Below are positions 33,450 through 40,923 of a DNA stretch of 64,000 nucleotides, piece after piece. Origin of the DNA: Streptomyces alboflavus. Lineage in GTDB: Bacteria > Actinomycetota > Actinomycetes > Streptomycetales > Streptomycetaceae. The position numbers and the translations under genes were made by a program. Position 1 is the first letter of the stretch; every line of letters starts with the position of its first letter. The notes under the pieces were generated by a model. It was not told the DNA's origin, did not search any database, and saw nothing but the letters and a program-made list of their open reading frames with translations. The stretch spans positions 1 through 64,000 of the forward strand of contig NZ_JNXT01000021.1 of assembly GCF_000716675.1 (NCBI RefSeq). Direction: 5' to 3'.

Positions 33450-34775
33450 TCAGGCCGTGCGCAGGAAGCGGTCGAGCACCCGGGTGCCGAAGTGCAGCGC
33501 CTCGACCGGCACCCGCTCGTCCACTCCGTGGAAGAGGGCCTGGTAGTCGAAGCCCTCCGGCGTCCGCAGCGGCGAGAAGCCGTAGCCGCGGATGCCGAGC
33601 CGCGAGAACTGCTTGGCGTCCGTGCCTCCCGACATGCAGTACGGAAGGACGCGGCCCTCCGGCGCGAACTCCTCGACGGCCGCCCGCATCCTGGCGTACG
33701 TGGGGGTGTCCACCGGCGCCTGCAGCGCCACCTCCCGGTGGTGGAACTCCCAGTCGACGTCCGGTCCGGTGAGCAGGTCAAGGGTGGCGCGGAACTCTTC
33801 CTCGCCGCCCGGCACATATCGGCCGTCCACATAGGCCGTGGCCTCACCCGGGACCACGTTGACCTTGTACCCGGACTGGAGCATGGTCGGGTTGGCGCTG
33901 TTGCGCACCGTCGGCTCGACGAGGGCGGCGGTGGGGCCGAGCTTCTCCATGAACGCGTCGACGTCGAAGCCGGGGGCGTCCGGGTCGGCCTCCAGGCCGT
34001 AGAGCCCGGCGAGTTCGACCAGGGCCGCCCGCACCGTCGGGGTGATCCGCACCGGCCAGCGGTACTCCCCGATGCGGGTGACGGCCGCGGCGAGCCTGCT
34101 CACGGCGTTGTCACGGTTGACCTTGGAGCCGTGGCCCGCGGTGCCGCGCGCGGTGAGCTTGAGCCAGCCGGTGCCGCGCTCGCCCGCCGCGATCGGGTAG
34201 AGCTGGTTGCCCCGGCCGTCGTGGAACGTGAACGCCCCGGACTCGCTGATGCCCTCCGTGCAGCCCTCGAACAGGCCCGCGTGCTCGTCGGCGAGGAACC
34301 CGGAGCCGTCCAGGGCGCTGGCCTCCTCGTCGGCGGTGAACGCGATCACGATGTCCCGGCGCGGCGCCACGCCCGTGCGCGCCCAGCTGCGGACGGCCGC
34401 GAGGATCATCGCGTCCATGTTCTTCATGTCGATGGCGCCGCGCCCCCACACGACCCCGTCGACGATCTCGCCGGAGAAAGGGTGCACGCGCCAGTCGGCG
34501 GCCTCGGCCGGCACCACGTCCAGATGCCCGTGGACGAGCAGCGCGTCCGCCGACGGGTCGGTGCCCTCGATGCGGGCGACGACGTTGGTGCGGCCCGGCG
34601 TGCGCTCCAGGAGCGTGGGCTCGAGGCCCGCCCCGGCCAGCTGCTCGGCGACGTACTCGGCGGCGGGGCGCTCGCGGCAGGCGCCGTCGCCCCGGTTGGT
34701 GGTGTCGATGCGGATGAGATCCGAGGTGAACCGGACGACCTCGTCCAGTGCTTGAGGGTCGACCTGGTCAGCCAT
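33450..34775 (-). CDS. M20/M25/M40-family metallopeptidase
   Basis: A 441-residue metal-dependent peptidase or deacylase. The metal ligands are seen in HGHLDVVPA, GRGAIDMKNM and TADEEASALDGS, then GISESGAFT and the closing LFHGVDERVP. The dimerisation domain is inserted in the middle (ARGTAGHGSKVNRDNAV). Family members release C-terminal or N-terminal residues from short peptides. The ATG at 34775 lies behind GAGGAG and overlaps the D-aminopeptidase stop by eight bases. The protein has no signal peptide. Confidence 0.9.
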   Translation of the reverse strand: MADQVDPQALDEVVRFTSDLIRIDTTNRGDGACRERPAAEYVAEQLAGAGLEPTLLERTPGRTNVVARIEGTDPSADALLVHGHLDVVPAEAADWRVHPFSGEIVDGVVWGRGAIDMKNMDAMILAAVRSWARTGVAPRRDIVIAFTADEEASALDGSGFLADEHAGLFEGCTEGISESGAFTFHDGRGNQLYPIAAGERGTGWLKLTARGTAGHGSKVNRDNAVSRLAAAVTRIGEYRWPVRITPTVRAALVELAGLYGLEADPDAPGFDVDAFMEKLGPTAALVEPTVRNSANPTMLQSGYKVNVVPGEATAYVDGRYVPGGEEEFRATLDLLTGPDVDWEFHHREVALQAPVDTPTYARMRAAVEEFAPEGRVLPYCMSGGTDAKQFSRLGIRGYGFSPLRTPEGFDYQALFHGVDERVPVEALHFGTRVLDRFLRTA

Positions 34776-35601
34776 ACTGCTCCTCGACAGCGGCGGAGGC
34801 GATCGTGGTGACCGCCTTGAACGTGCGGATGCCTTCGTACATGGTGTCGCTCGTGTAGGCGACCTTCCGTTCCGCCACGCGCCGCACGCCCGGAACGACC
34901 GTCGCGGCCATCGACAGGTGTTCCGCGTCGAACTCGACCTCCACCGTGTGCGGTCCTGCCGCCACCGGCTCGTGCCGCACGGCGAGGGCCGCCGCGTCCT
35001 TGGCGGCGGACCGGATGTCGGCGGCGGTGCGCGCGGGGGTGCGGCACACCGCCGCGTACCGCGACACATGGTCCTTGACCGCGACCTTCAGCGCGCCGGG
35101 GGCGTAGCCGAGTGCGTCCTCGCAGGCCAGGTCGTCGCCGGTGACGAGGACCACCGGGACGCCGTACTCCGCGACGACGTGGGAGTTCAGCAGGCCCTCG
35201 CTGGCGCGGACGCCGTCGACCCACACACCGGTGATCTGGTTGGCCAGATAGGTGTGGGCGAGGACGCCCTCCATGCCGGCGCCCGCGTGGTAGCCGATGA
35301 AGGCGATGCCGTCGACGTCGCCGTGCTGGACGCCTTCGATCATGGAGAGGGACTTGTGCCTGCCGGTGAGCATCTCGGCCCGCTCGTCGAGCTGTTCGAG
35401 GAGCAGGTTGCGCATGGTCCAGTGCGCCTCGTTGACGAGCACCTCGTCGGCGCCGCCGTCGAAGAACCCGAGCACGGCGGCGTTCACGTCCGAGGTGAAC
35501 ATCGACCGGCACCGCTCCCACTGCGGCGTGCCCGGCAGCACGTCGGCGGGCCAGGTGACGCCGGTGGCGCCCTCCATGTCGGCGCTGATGAGGATTTTCA
35601 T
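34768..35601 (-). CDS. D-aminopeptidase, M55 family (DppA-like)
   Basis: A 277-residue member of the M55 D-aminopeptidase family. Typical metal-ligand motifs are at the start (ILISADMEGATGV), NEAHWT near 57 and YHAGAGM near 104. DppA forms a decamer and releases N-terminal D-Ala from D-amino-acid peptides, a job in wall-peptide salvage. It is the first gene of the minus-strand operon DppA-like, M20, S9 and S66, with overlaps or short gaps. Known dpp operons also contain peptide importers; none is present here. A promoter should lie within about 35602-35750. Confidence 0.9.
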   Translation of the reverse strand: MKILISADMEGATGVTWPADVLPGTPQWERCRSMFTSDVNAAVLGFFDGGADEVLVNEAHWTMRNLLLEQLDERAEMLTGRHKSLSMIEGVQHGDVDGIAFIGYHAGAGMEGVLAHTYLANQITGVWVDGVRASEGLLNSHVVAEYGVPVVLVTGDDLACEDALGYAPGALKVAVKDHVSRYAAVCRTPARTAADIRSAAKDAAALAVRHEPVAAGPHTVEVEFDAEHLSMAATVVPGVRRVAERKVAYTSDTMYEGIRTFKAVTTIASAAVEEQYG

Positions 35602-35900
35602 GAGCTCCAGCCTTGGGTGCGTGGCGGTACGTGGGAGGCGTGGGCGCGGGGAGCGGCATCAGCACCGCTCACCCGGCCCACGGGCACCGCCGGTCCGAGG
35701 TAAAGATCTTCACACGGCGTCACGCTACGCGGTACGGAACGCCCCGGCCTAGGGCCTGTCTGATGGGGCAGTGACGCGCTTCCGTACGCCCCCAAGATCA
35801 CCTCTAGGCGCCGAGGCGACTCCTCGAAGACGCCCGTCTTCCAGGACATGCTCGACAACGGATCGTCGGCCGTCGGTCGGCGTCCGTCGAGCAGAGAGAA
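35602..35900. promoter_or_regulatory. divergent intergenic region of the peptidase operon
   Basis: This ~300-base gap carries the minus-strand promoter of the peptidase operon and the plus-strand leader of the small secreted protein. A lower-GC patch (gtaaagatcttcac) lies around 35700-35714. I cannot fix a promoter. Confidence 0.35.
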
Positions 35901-36257
35901 GTCCCCCTCACGCGTCTTCGCCGCACAGTCGGCGCCGCCCTCGGCGCCCTCGCCCTCGTCCTGACCATCCCCACATCGGCCAGCGCGGTCAAAGGCGACT
36001 TCTTCTACCAGTACGGCGACCCCAACAGCCCGACGGCGAGCAAGGTCGAAGAACCGGACGTGGACGTGTGCTTGAACATCCCCGAGGTCGAGGGCAAGAA
36101 CGAGACCGCCTTCTCGCCTGACAACGCGGTGCCGGACTACGACGTCGGCATCTTCACCCAGGAGGACTGCCAGGGCGAGAAGACGGTGGTCGGGTTCGGG
36201 GAGAAGCTCGGGCCCGAGGCCAAGTTCAAGTCGATCATCGTCGCGGCGCACGTCTGA
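35901..36257 (+). CDS. small secreted protein lacking a recognisable start codon
   Basis: Reading the frame that ends at 36257 gives an intact exported protein: basic TRLRRTVG, a hydrophobic ALGALALVLTIP stretch, signal peptidase site SAS-A, then a mature ~90-residue domain with two cysteines (DVDVCLNIPEVE and FTQEDCQGEK). It resembles small secreted Streptomyces proteins with a compact beta/gamma-crystallin-like fold. From the in-frame stop at 35805 to the signal peptide there is no ATG, GTG or TTG; the first usable codon is a GTG at 36060, which would remove the signal. A GAGAGAAG site lies just upstream of 35901. Either a non-standard start is used, or the start was mutated, or the sequence has an error. 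I list it from the first signal-peptide codon. Confidence 0.55.
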   Translation, partial: VPLTRLRRTVGAALGALALVLTIPTSASAVKGDFFYQYGDPNSPTASKVEEPDVDVCLNIPEVEGKNETAFSPDNAVPDYDVGIFTQEDCQGEKTVVGFGEKLGPEAKFKSIIVAAHV

Positions 36258-36350
36258 GCCACCCCCTCCGCCCCGGTGCGCGCCGCCACGGCCCGCACCG
36301 GGGCGGTGCCGTGTCCCGGCCCGGGCGGCCCCGGCGATCCCCGCACCACA

Positions 36351-36423
36351 CGTCAGCCCCGGTGCGCAAAGCGGGCCCCACCCCTCGGAGGGGTGGGGCC
36401 CGCTTTGCGCACCGGGGCTGACG
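36351..36423. terminator. 73-nt perfect palindrome, bidirectional terminator
   Basis: Two arms of 36 bases (36351-36386 and 36388-36423) are perfect reverse complements around a single central base. It lies between convergent genes (the secreted protein ending at 36257 and the one ending at 36472), the right place for a bidirectional terminator. The stem is far longer than needed, GC-rich and lacks a T-run. It could form a cruciform. Confidence 0.8.
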
Positions 36424-36471
36424 GCCCCTGTCACAAGGGGTCGGCGCCGACCAGGGGAACCCGCGAGGGTC

Positions 36472-36762
36472 CTACTGGGCGGCGGCGCGGCGGCAGGCGA
36501 TGCCGGAGCTGCCGTCCGACACCTGCGAGACGTGGCGCAGGCCGACGGGGCACACGACCTCCGACACCACCGGGATCTTCGCGGCGCCCACGAGGCAGAA
36601 CACGTTGCCGTCGGTGGTGCTCCGCCCCAGCGGGTCGGACAGGAAGGTGGCACAGTCGGGGCCGTCGGCCTGGGCCACCGGCGCGGCGGCCAGCATCCCG
36701 CCCGCCACGAGGGCCACGACACCTGCGGAAGCAGCGAGACGGGCCCGGAGATTGCGGTTCAC
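36472..36762 (-). CDS. small secreted cysteine-containing protein
   Basis: A 96-residue exported protein. The signal peptide (basic NRNLRARLA, then ASAGVVALVAGGMLAAAP, cleavage near VAQA-DG) leads to a mature ~60-residue domain with four cysteines (DCATFL, VFCLVG, VVCPVG, IACRRA), likely two disulfides. Function unknown; such proteins in Streptomyces include surface-active and inhibitor peptides. I chose GTG 36762 since AGGA lies five bases upstream; a GTG at 36774 would add four residues. It converges on the gene at 35901 across the palindrome. Confidence 0.75.
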   Translation of the reverse strand: MNRNLRARLAASAGVVALVAGGMLAAAPVAQADGPDCATFLSDPLGRSTTDGNVFCLVGAAKIPVVSEVVCPVGLRHVSQVSDGSSGIACRRAAAQ

Positions 36763-36918
36763 AGAGTTCCTCACCGTAGAGGTTCGAAAAGAGCCGGAGC
36801 GCCGGACAGAAAGACGGAACGTCGGCTTCCGACTGGTCGGTCCTGTAACCGGATCATGCGACCTTCGGTTACGGCCACCTGGAGGTGAGCGGCAATGGCG
36901 GCTGCCGTTGAGGTGCCG

Positions 36919-36950
36919 GGCACCCAGGCACCCAGGTACCCAGGCACCCT
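36919..36950 (+). repeat. four tandem copies of an 8-base unit
   Basis: The unit ggcaccca is repeated four times with one changed base in the third copy and one in the fourth. It ends six bases before the operator-like palindrome at 36957. It lies upstream of the small secreted protein (minus) and downstream of the TetR gene. Confidence 0.65.
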
Positions 36951-36956
36951 GATACT

Positions 36957-36972
36957 GACTGAATTTTCAGCC
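36957..36972. promoter_or_regulatory. second operator-like copy, downstream of the TetR gene
   Basis: This 16-mer differs from the palindrome at 37638-37653 by one base near its end. It sits 38 bases beyond the TetR stop codon and about 195 bases upstream of the small secreted protein on the minus strand. The TetR may therefore control that gene as well. Confidence 0.6.
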
Positions 36973-37010
36973 AAAGACGAGCCGGGCATCACCGGGACAC
37001 CACCGGGGCG

Positions 37011-37589
37011 CTACCGCCGCAGCAGCGCCAGTTCGGCGTCGATGGCGCCGCGCATCAGGTCCCGCGCGTGGTCGAGCCGCATCCCGCCGCTGAGCCAGCG
37101 CATGCTGAGCCCTTCGAGCAGCGCCGTGAGCCGTTCCCCGGCCGCGGCCAGGGCGGGCGCCGGGGTCATCGGCTGCACCCGGCCGATGAGGGCGGCGACC
37201 TCCTGCACCCACACCAGGGTGGCCCGGGCCAGGTCCTCGCGCAGCACCTCGTCGAAGACGGCGCTCGCCCGCAACTCGCCCCAGGCGGAGCTGTTCTCCC
37301 TGACCTCGGGGGTGTCCTGCAGTTCGAGGAGGAGGATCTCCTCGAGCTCCTCACGCGGAGCGAGGGGCTCGGCGTCCGGGTCGCGGTCGGTGGTGTAGCG
37401 CTCGGCGCGGCCGTTGATGAACTCCAGGGTCTGGCGCAGGATCCCGGTGCGGTCCTTGAAGTGGTAGTAGATCAGCCCGGTGGAGACGCCCGCCTCGGCG
37501 GCGAGTTCTTCGACACGCAGGCCGCGGACCCCGCGACGGGCGATCAGCCGTGCGGCCGCTTCGAGGATCTGGGTAGTACGGGGCGCCAT
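37011..37589 (-). CDS. TetR-family transcriptional regulator
   Basis: A 192-residue TetR regulator. The helix-turn-helix is in the first 50 residues: TTQILEAAARLIARRGVRGL, then VEELAAEAGVSTGLIYYHFKDR. The C-terminal ligand domain resembles the BetI/TetR_C_6 group. The ATG at 37589 is 48 bases from a perfect operator palindrome on its upstream side, and a second near-copy lies past its 3' end. It is divergent from the agmatine-deiminase-like lipoprotein, the probable target; a polyamine or related ligand is inference from that neighbour. Confidence 0.88.
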   Translation of the reverse strand: MAPRTTQILEAAARLIARRGVRGLRVEELAAEAGVSTGLIYYHFKDRTGILRQTLEFINGRAERYTTDRDPDAEPLAPREELEEILLLELQDTPEVRENSSAWGELRASAVFDEVLREDLARATLVWVQEVAALIGRVQPMTPAPALAAAGERLTALLEGLSMRWLSGGMRLDHARDLMRGAIDAELALLRR

Positions 37590-37637
37590 GGATCCGAACC
37601 CTACCGGGCCGGTCCCGGACACTCCGCATCCGTCTTT

Positions 37638-37653
37638 GACTGAATTTTCAGTC
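37638..37653. promoter_or_regulatory. TetR operator-like palindrome in divergent intergenic region
   Basis: GACTGAATTTTCAGTC: 7-base arms (GACTGAA and TTCAGTC) are perfect around a TT centre. It stands between the TetR gene (37589) and the agmatine-deiminase-like gene (37784). The AT-rich core stands out strongly in this GC-rich DNA. Its near-copy at 36957 supports it as the regulator's binding site. Confidence 0.75.
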
Positions 37654-37783
37654 CGTGCCACAGTGGTCGCACGGCCACCGCGACGGGGCCGCACGGCCGC
37701 ACCCGCCGTCCCCACCCGCGCTCGTCGAGCACCCCACCCTGCCGACGGCTAGCTTGTGGCCATCACGATGATCGGAGTTCACC

Positions 37784-39004
37784 GTGTCCCCCCTCACCCC
37801 CCTCACCCCCCACGCCCGCCTCGCCTCCCTCGCCCCGGCCTCCCCCCTCGCCTCGATGCGCCCCTCCCGCCGCTCCGCCCTGCGCGCGCTCGCCGGGATC
37901 GGCGCCGTCGTCCTCGGCTCCGCGGCCTGCGGGCCCGGCGGATCCGGCGAGACGAAGGCCGCGGGCACCGCCGGGGCGGACACCGAGACCGACGGGCGGC
38001 GCCTGGGCGCCGAATGGGAGAGCCACGCGCGCACCTTCATGTCGTGGCCCGCCCTGGAGTCGGTGTGGGAGGAGGACCTGCCCTACGTACGGGAGGACAT
38101 CGCCCGCATCGCGCGCGCCATCGGCGAGTACGAGTACGTGGTGATGATGGCCCGGCCCGACCAGGTCAAGGCCGCCCAGCGGGCGTGCGGGCGCGACGTC
38201 GAGGTCGTCCCCCTGGCCGTCGACGACTTGTGGGCCCGGGACACGGTCCCCGTGTTCGTGGAGGAGGACGGCGAGGTCGTCGGCGTCGACTTCAACTTCA
38301 ACGGGTGGGGGAACAAGCAGGAGCACACCAACGACGGCCGGGTCGGCCGCACCCTCCTGTCGAAGTACGACATCCCCCGCGAGAAGGCACCCCTGGTCTC
38401 CGAGGGCGGCTCCTTCGAGACCGACGGCGAGGGCACGCTCCTGATCACGGAGAGCTCGATCGTCAACGACAACCGCAACCGCGGCAAGAGCCGCGACCGC
38501 ATCGAGGCCGAGCTGAAGGAGACCCTGGGCGTCGAGAAGGTGATCTGGCTCGCGGGCGTGCGCGGCGAGGACATCACCGACGCGCACGTGGACAGCCTCG
38601 TCCGGTTCACGGCGCCCGGCGTGGTGCTCCTGGACCGGGCGTTCCCCGGCATGCCCGCCGACTCCTGGTCCCGCTCCGCCGACCAGGCGAAGTCCGTGCT
38701 CAGCAAGGCCACCGACGCCAAGGGCCGCCGCTTCGAGATCATCGACCTGCCGCAGCCCGACCTGGACCGGATCACCGGCGAGGGCGACGACTTCGTGTCG
38801 ACGTACGCCAACTTCTACGTCGCCAACGACTCCGTGTTCATGCCGAGGTTCGGCGACCGCAAGGCCGACAAGCGCGCCAAGAGCATCCTCCAGGAGCACT
38901 TCCCCAAGCGCGACATCGTGCAGGTCCAGATCGACACCATCGCCTCCGGCGGCGGTGGCATCCACTGCGCCACGCACGACCAGCCCGGCGAGCCGGTCGA
39001 CTGA
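37784..39004 (+). CDS. agmatine deiminase-family protein, Tat-type lipoprotein
   Basis: A 406-residue protein of the agmatine deiminase/peptidyl-arginine deiminase family. Catalytic features: WARDT, DAHVDSL and the nucleophile Cys 395 in GGGGIHCATHDQPG. The usual enzyme makes N-carbamoylputrescine from agmatine in the cytoplasm. Here residues about 25-49 form a twin-arginine signal with lipobox (SRRSAL, then LGSAAC), so the enzyme is exported and lipid-anchored. I used GTG 37784, as CGGAG lies upstream; ATG 37856 begins exactly at the signal and is an alternative. It is divergent from the TetR gene and followed by a DUF4436 membrane protein after 71 bases. Confidence 0.85.
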   Translation: MSPLTPLTPHARLASLAPASPLASMRPSRRSALRALAGIGAVVLGSAACGPGGSGETKAAGTAGADTETDGRRLGAEWESHARTFMSWPALESVWEEDLPYVREDIARIARAIGEYEYVVMMARPDQVKAAQRACGRDVEVVPLAVDDLWARDTVPVFVEEDGEVVGVDFNFNGWGNKQEHTNDGRVGRTLLSKYDIPREKAPLVSEGGSFETDGEGTLLITESSIVNDNRNRGKSRDRIEAELKETLGVEKVIWLAGVRGEDITDAHVDSLVRFTAPGVVLLDRAFPGMPADSWSRSADQAKSVLSKATDAKGRRFEIIDLPQPDLDRITGEGDDFVSTYANFYVANDSVFMPRFGDRKADKRAKSILQEHFPKRDIVQVQIDTIASGGGGIHCATHDQPGEPVD

Positions 39005-39075
39005 CCGCCGCCTTCTCCTCCCCTGCCATCTCCCCTGCCCCTCTCCCCTGCCCCCTCCCGTCCCCCGGAGCGGCT

Positions 39076-39951
39076 GTGGTCATCCGACGCCTCCCCCCGT
39101 CCCGCCGCAGGGCCCTGCTCGCGGGGCTCGGCCTGCTCGCCGTGGCGGCGGCCGTCGCCTTCGGGGTGTGGCTCCAGTTCGGCGAGCGGCACGCCCTGGA
39201 CACCCGCTACCGCGCGGGTGACCCGGCTCCCGACCGGGTGGACATCGAGGCGTCGGTCCAGCGGGTCGACGCGGCGGGCCGGGAGCTGGTCCTGCGGCTC
39301 CTGGTGACCCCGCGCGGCGGCCTGGCGGAGGCCGGCGGGATCTCCCCCGCCGAGACCCTCACGCTCCAGACGGCGGCCTCTACACGCGGGGACCTCACCT
39401 TCCCGGCCCACGGCCGGATCTCGACCGTGGACGTGCCCGTCACCCTGACGGCGGGATCCATCACGGACTATCCGTTCGACGCCTACGACGCCGCCCTCGA
39501 GTTCGGCGCCGTGCAGGGCGGCGAGGCCGTCCCGGTCCGGATGACGCTGTCCAACAACGACGCGCTGTTCGCGACCTCGGTCGAGGCGTCCGAGGAGGAC
39601 GGGGTCGCGGTGTTCGACCTGGGCCTGGAGCGCTCCACCAGCGTGCTCATCTTCGCGGTGTTCATGATGGCCGCCATGTGGGCGCTCGCCGTCGCCGTCC
39701 TCATCGGGGCGTGGTTCCTGCTGAGCAGGAAGAAGGGCCTGACGTGGCCCGCGCTCGGCTGGATGGCCGCGACCCTCTTCGCCCTCGCGGCCTTCCGCAA
39801 CACAGCGCCGGGCGCGCCGCCCATCGGCTCCCTGCTCGACTACATCGCGTTCCTCTGGGCGGAGACGGTCATCGCGTTCTGCGTGATCACCGTGGTGGTC
39901 ATGGGCATGCGCGCGGAGGCCCGGCTCCCGGAGTCGCCGACTCCCGCGTGA
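39076..39951 (+). CDS. DUF4436-type membrane protein
   Basis: A 291-residue membrane protein. One helix is near the N terminus (about 15-30), an extracytoplasmic beta-rich domain follows (about 40-185; VDIEASVQRVD and YPFDAYDAALEF), then three closely spaced helices (about 190-285). This is the DUF4436 layout. GTG 39076 has GGAG five bases upstream. It follows the deiminase gene on the same strand and may share its transcript. Function unknown. Confidence 0.8.
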   Translation: MVIRRLPPSRRRALLAGLGLLAVAAAVAFGVWLQFGERHALDTRYRAGDPAPDRVDIEASVQRVDAAGRELVLRLLVTPRGGLAEAGGISPAETLTLQTAASTRGDLTFPAHGRISTVDVPVTLTAGSITDYPFDAYDAALEFGAVQGGEAVPVRMTLSNNDALFATSVEASEEDGVAVFDLGLERSTSVLIFAVFMMAAMWALAVAVLIGAWFLLSRKKGLTWPALGWMAATLFALAAFRNTAPGAPPIGSLLDYIAFLWAETVIAFCVITVVVMGMRAEARLPESPTPA

Positions 39952-40021
39952 GCGGGCGCCGCTGCCAGGTGACGGCCCCGGCGCCAGGAGGTGGTCCCCG
40001 CGCCAGGAGGTGGCCCCCGCG

Positions 40022-40756
40022 CTACGAGGTGGCCCCGGCGCGGCCCACGACCAGCCACTTCGAGGGCAGTTCGATGCGGGTGCCGTCCGCTCTGTACTCG
40101 GTGGTGGTCAGCGGCAGCGAACCGGCGGCAAGCACCGTCAGACCCGCCGAGCGCACCAGCTCCGGGACGGCGGCGTCGGCCACCTCGCCCGGCGCGATGC
40201 CGTGCGCGAACACGGGCGCCAGCTTGGGCGGCGGGCCCCCGGCGCCCTGCACCAGGTCGCGCAGCACGGGCCCCGCGGCCTCGGCCAGCTCGATCAGGCA
40301 GGCCCGGCCGCGCTCCCCGGTCAGGGCGGCGACGGAGTCGATGAGCGGCTGCCGGTCGGCGGGCTCGCACTGGTGCAGTACGCCGCGCATGTAGATGTTG
40401 GCGTCGCCGAGTTCGGCGTGCAGTTGCTCTGCCGTGCTCTTGTCGGCCGCGTCGAGCTGGCGGAACTCGGCCTGGCCCGCGGGGTCCGCGTGCCGGGCGT
40501 GGTCGACGGCAGCGGAGGCGAGGTCGACGCCGAGGACGCGCGGGAAGCGGTCGGCGAGGAAGCGGGTCTGGGTGCCGTTGCCGCAGCCGAGGTCCACCAT
40601 GGGCAGGTCGGGTGCCGTCAAGTGCGGTTCGAACAGGGCCAGGTGGACGCCCGCGGTGAGGGCGGGTTCGGAGTCCCAGAAGACGCCGCCCGCCTCCGGC
40701 GGTGCCTCGCTCCAGAAGCCCTCCCAGGCCTCCTGATACCGACTGGTGACGCCCAT
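40022..40756 (-). CDS. class I SAM-dependent methyltransferase
   Basis: A 244-residue methyltransferase. Motif I is MVDLGCGNGTQTRFLA (about 55-70), the acidic residue is in VLGVDLASAAVD, then FRQLDAADK. The last ~60 residues form a substrate region. The acceptor cannot be inferred. GGGGAG lies upstream of the ATG at 40756. The short gap after its stop (39952-40021) holds three imperfect copies of a 19-base unit built on gcgccaggaggtggcc. Confidence 0.86.
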   Translation of the reverse strand: MGVTSRYQEAWEGFWSEAPPEAGGVFWDSEPALTAGVHLALFEPHLTAPDLPMVDLGCGNGTQTRFLADRFPRVLGVDLASAAVDHARHADPAGQAEFRQLDAADKSTAEQLHAELGDANIYMRGVLHQCEPADRQPLIDSVAALTGERGRACLIELAEAAGPVLRDLVQGAGGPPPKLAPVFAHGIAPGEVADAAVPELVRSAGLTVLAAGSLPLTTTEYRADGTRIELPSKWLVVGRAGATS

Positions 40757-40923
40757 GCCAGCTCCCCGGGGTGCGAACGGACGCCGCCGAACGCGGCGAC
40801 AAGATCGGTCTACCGCTCGGGGCGGCGCCCGACAAGCCACACGCGCACACCTTCACGGCGCTTTCGAGGCGTGTTCCCCCCCGCGTGCGCCCGCACACGT
40901 CCCCGCGCCCCCGGCGCGTGCGG

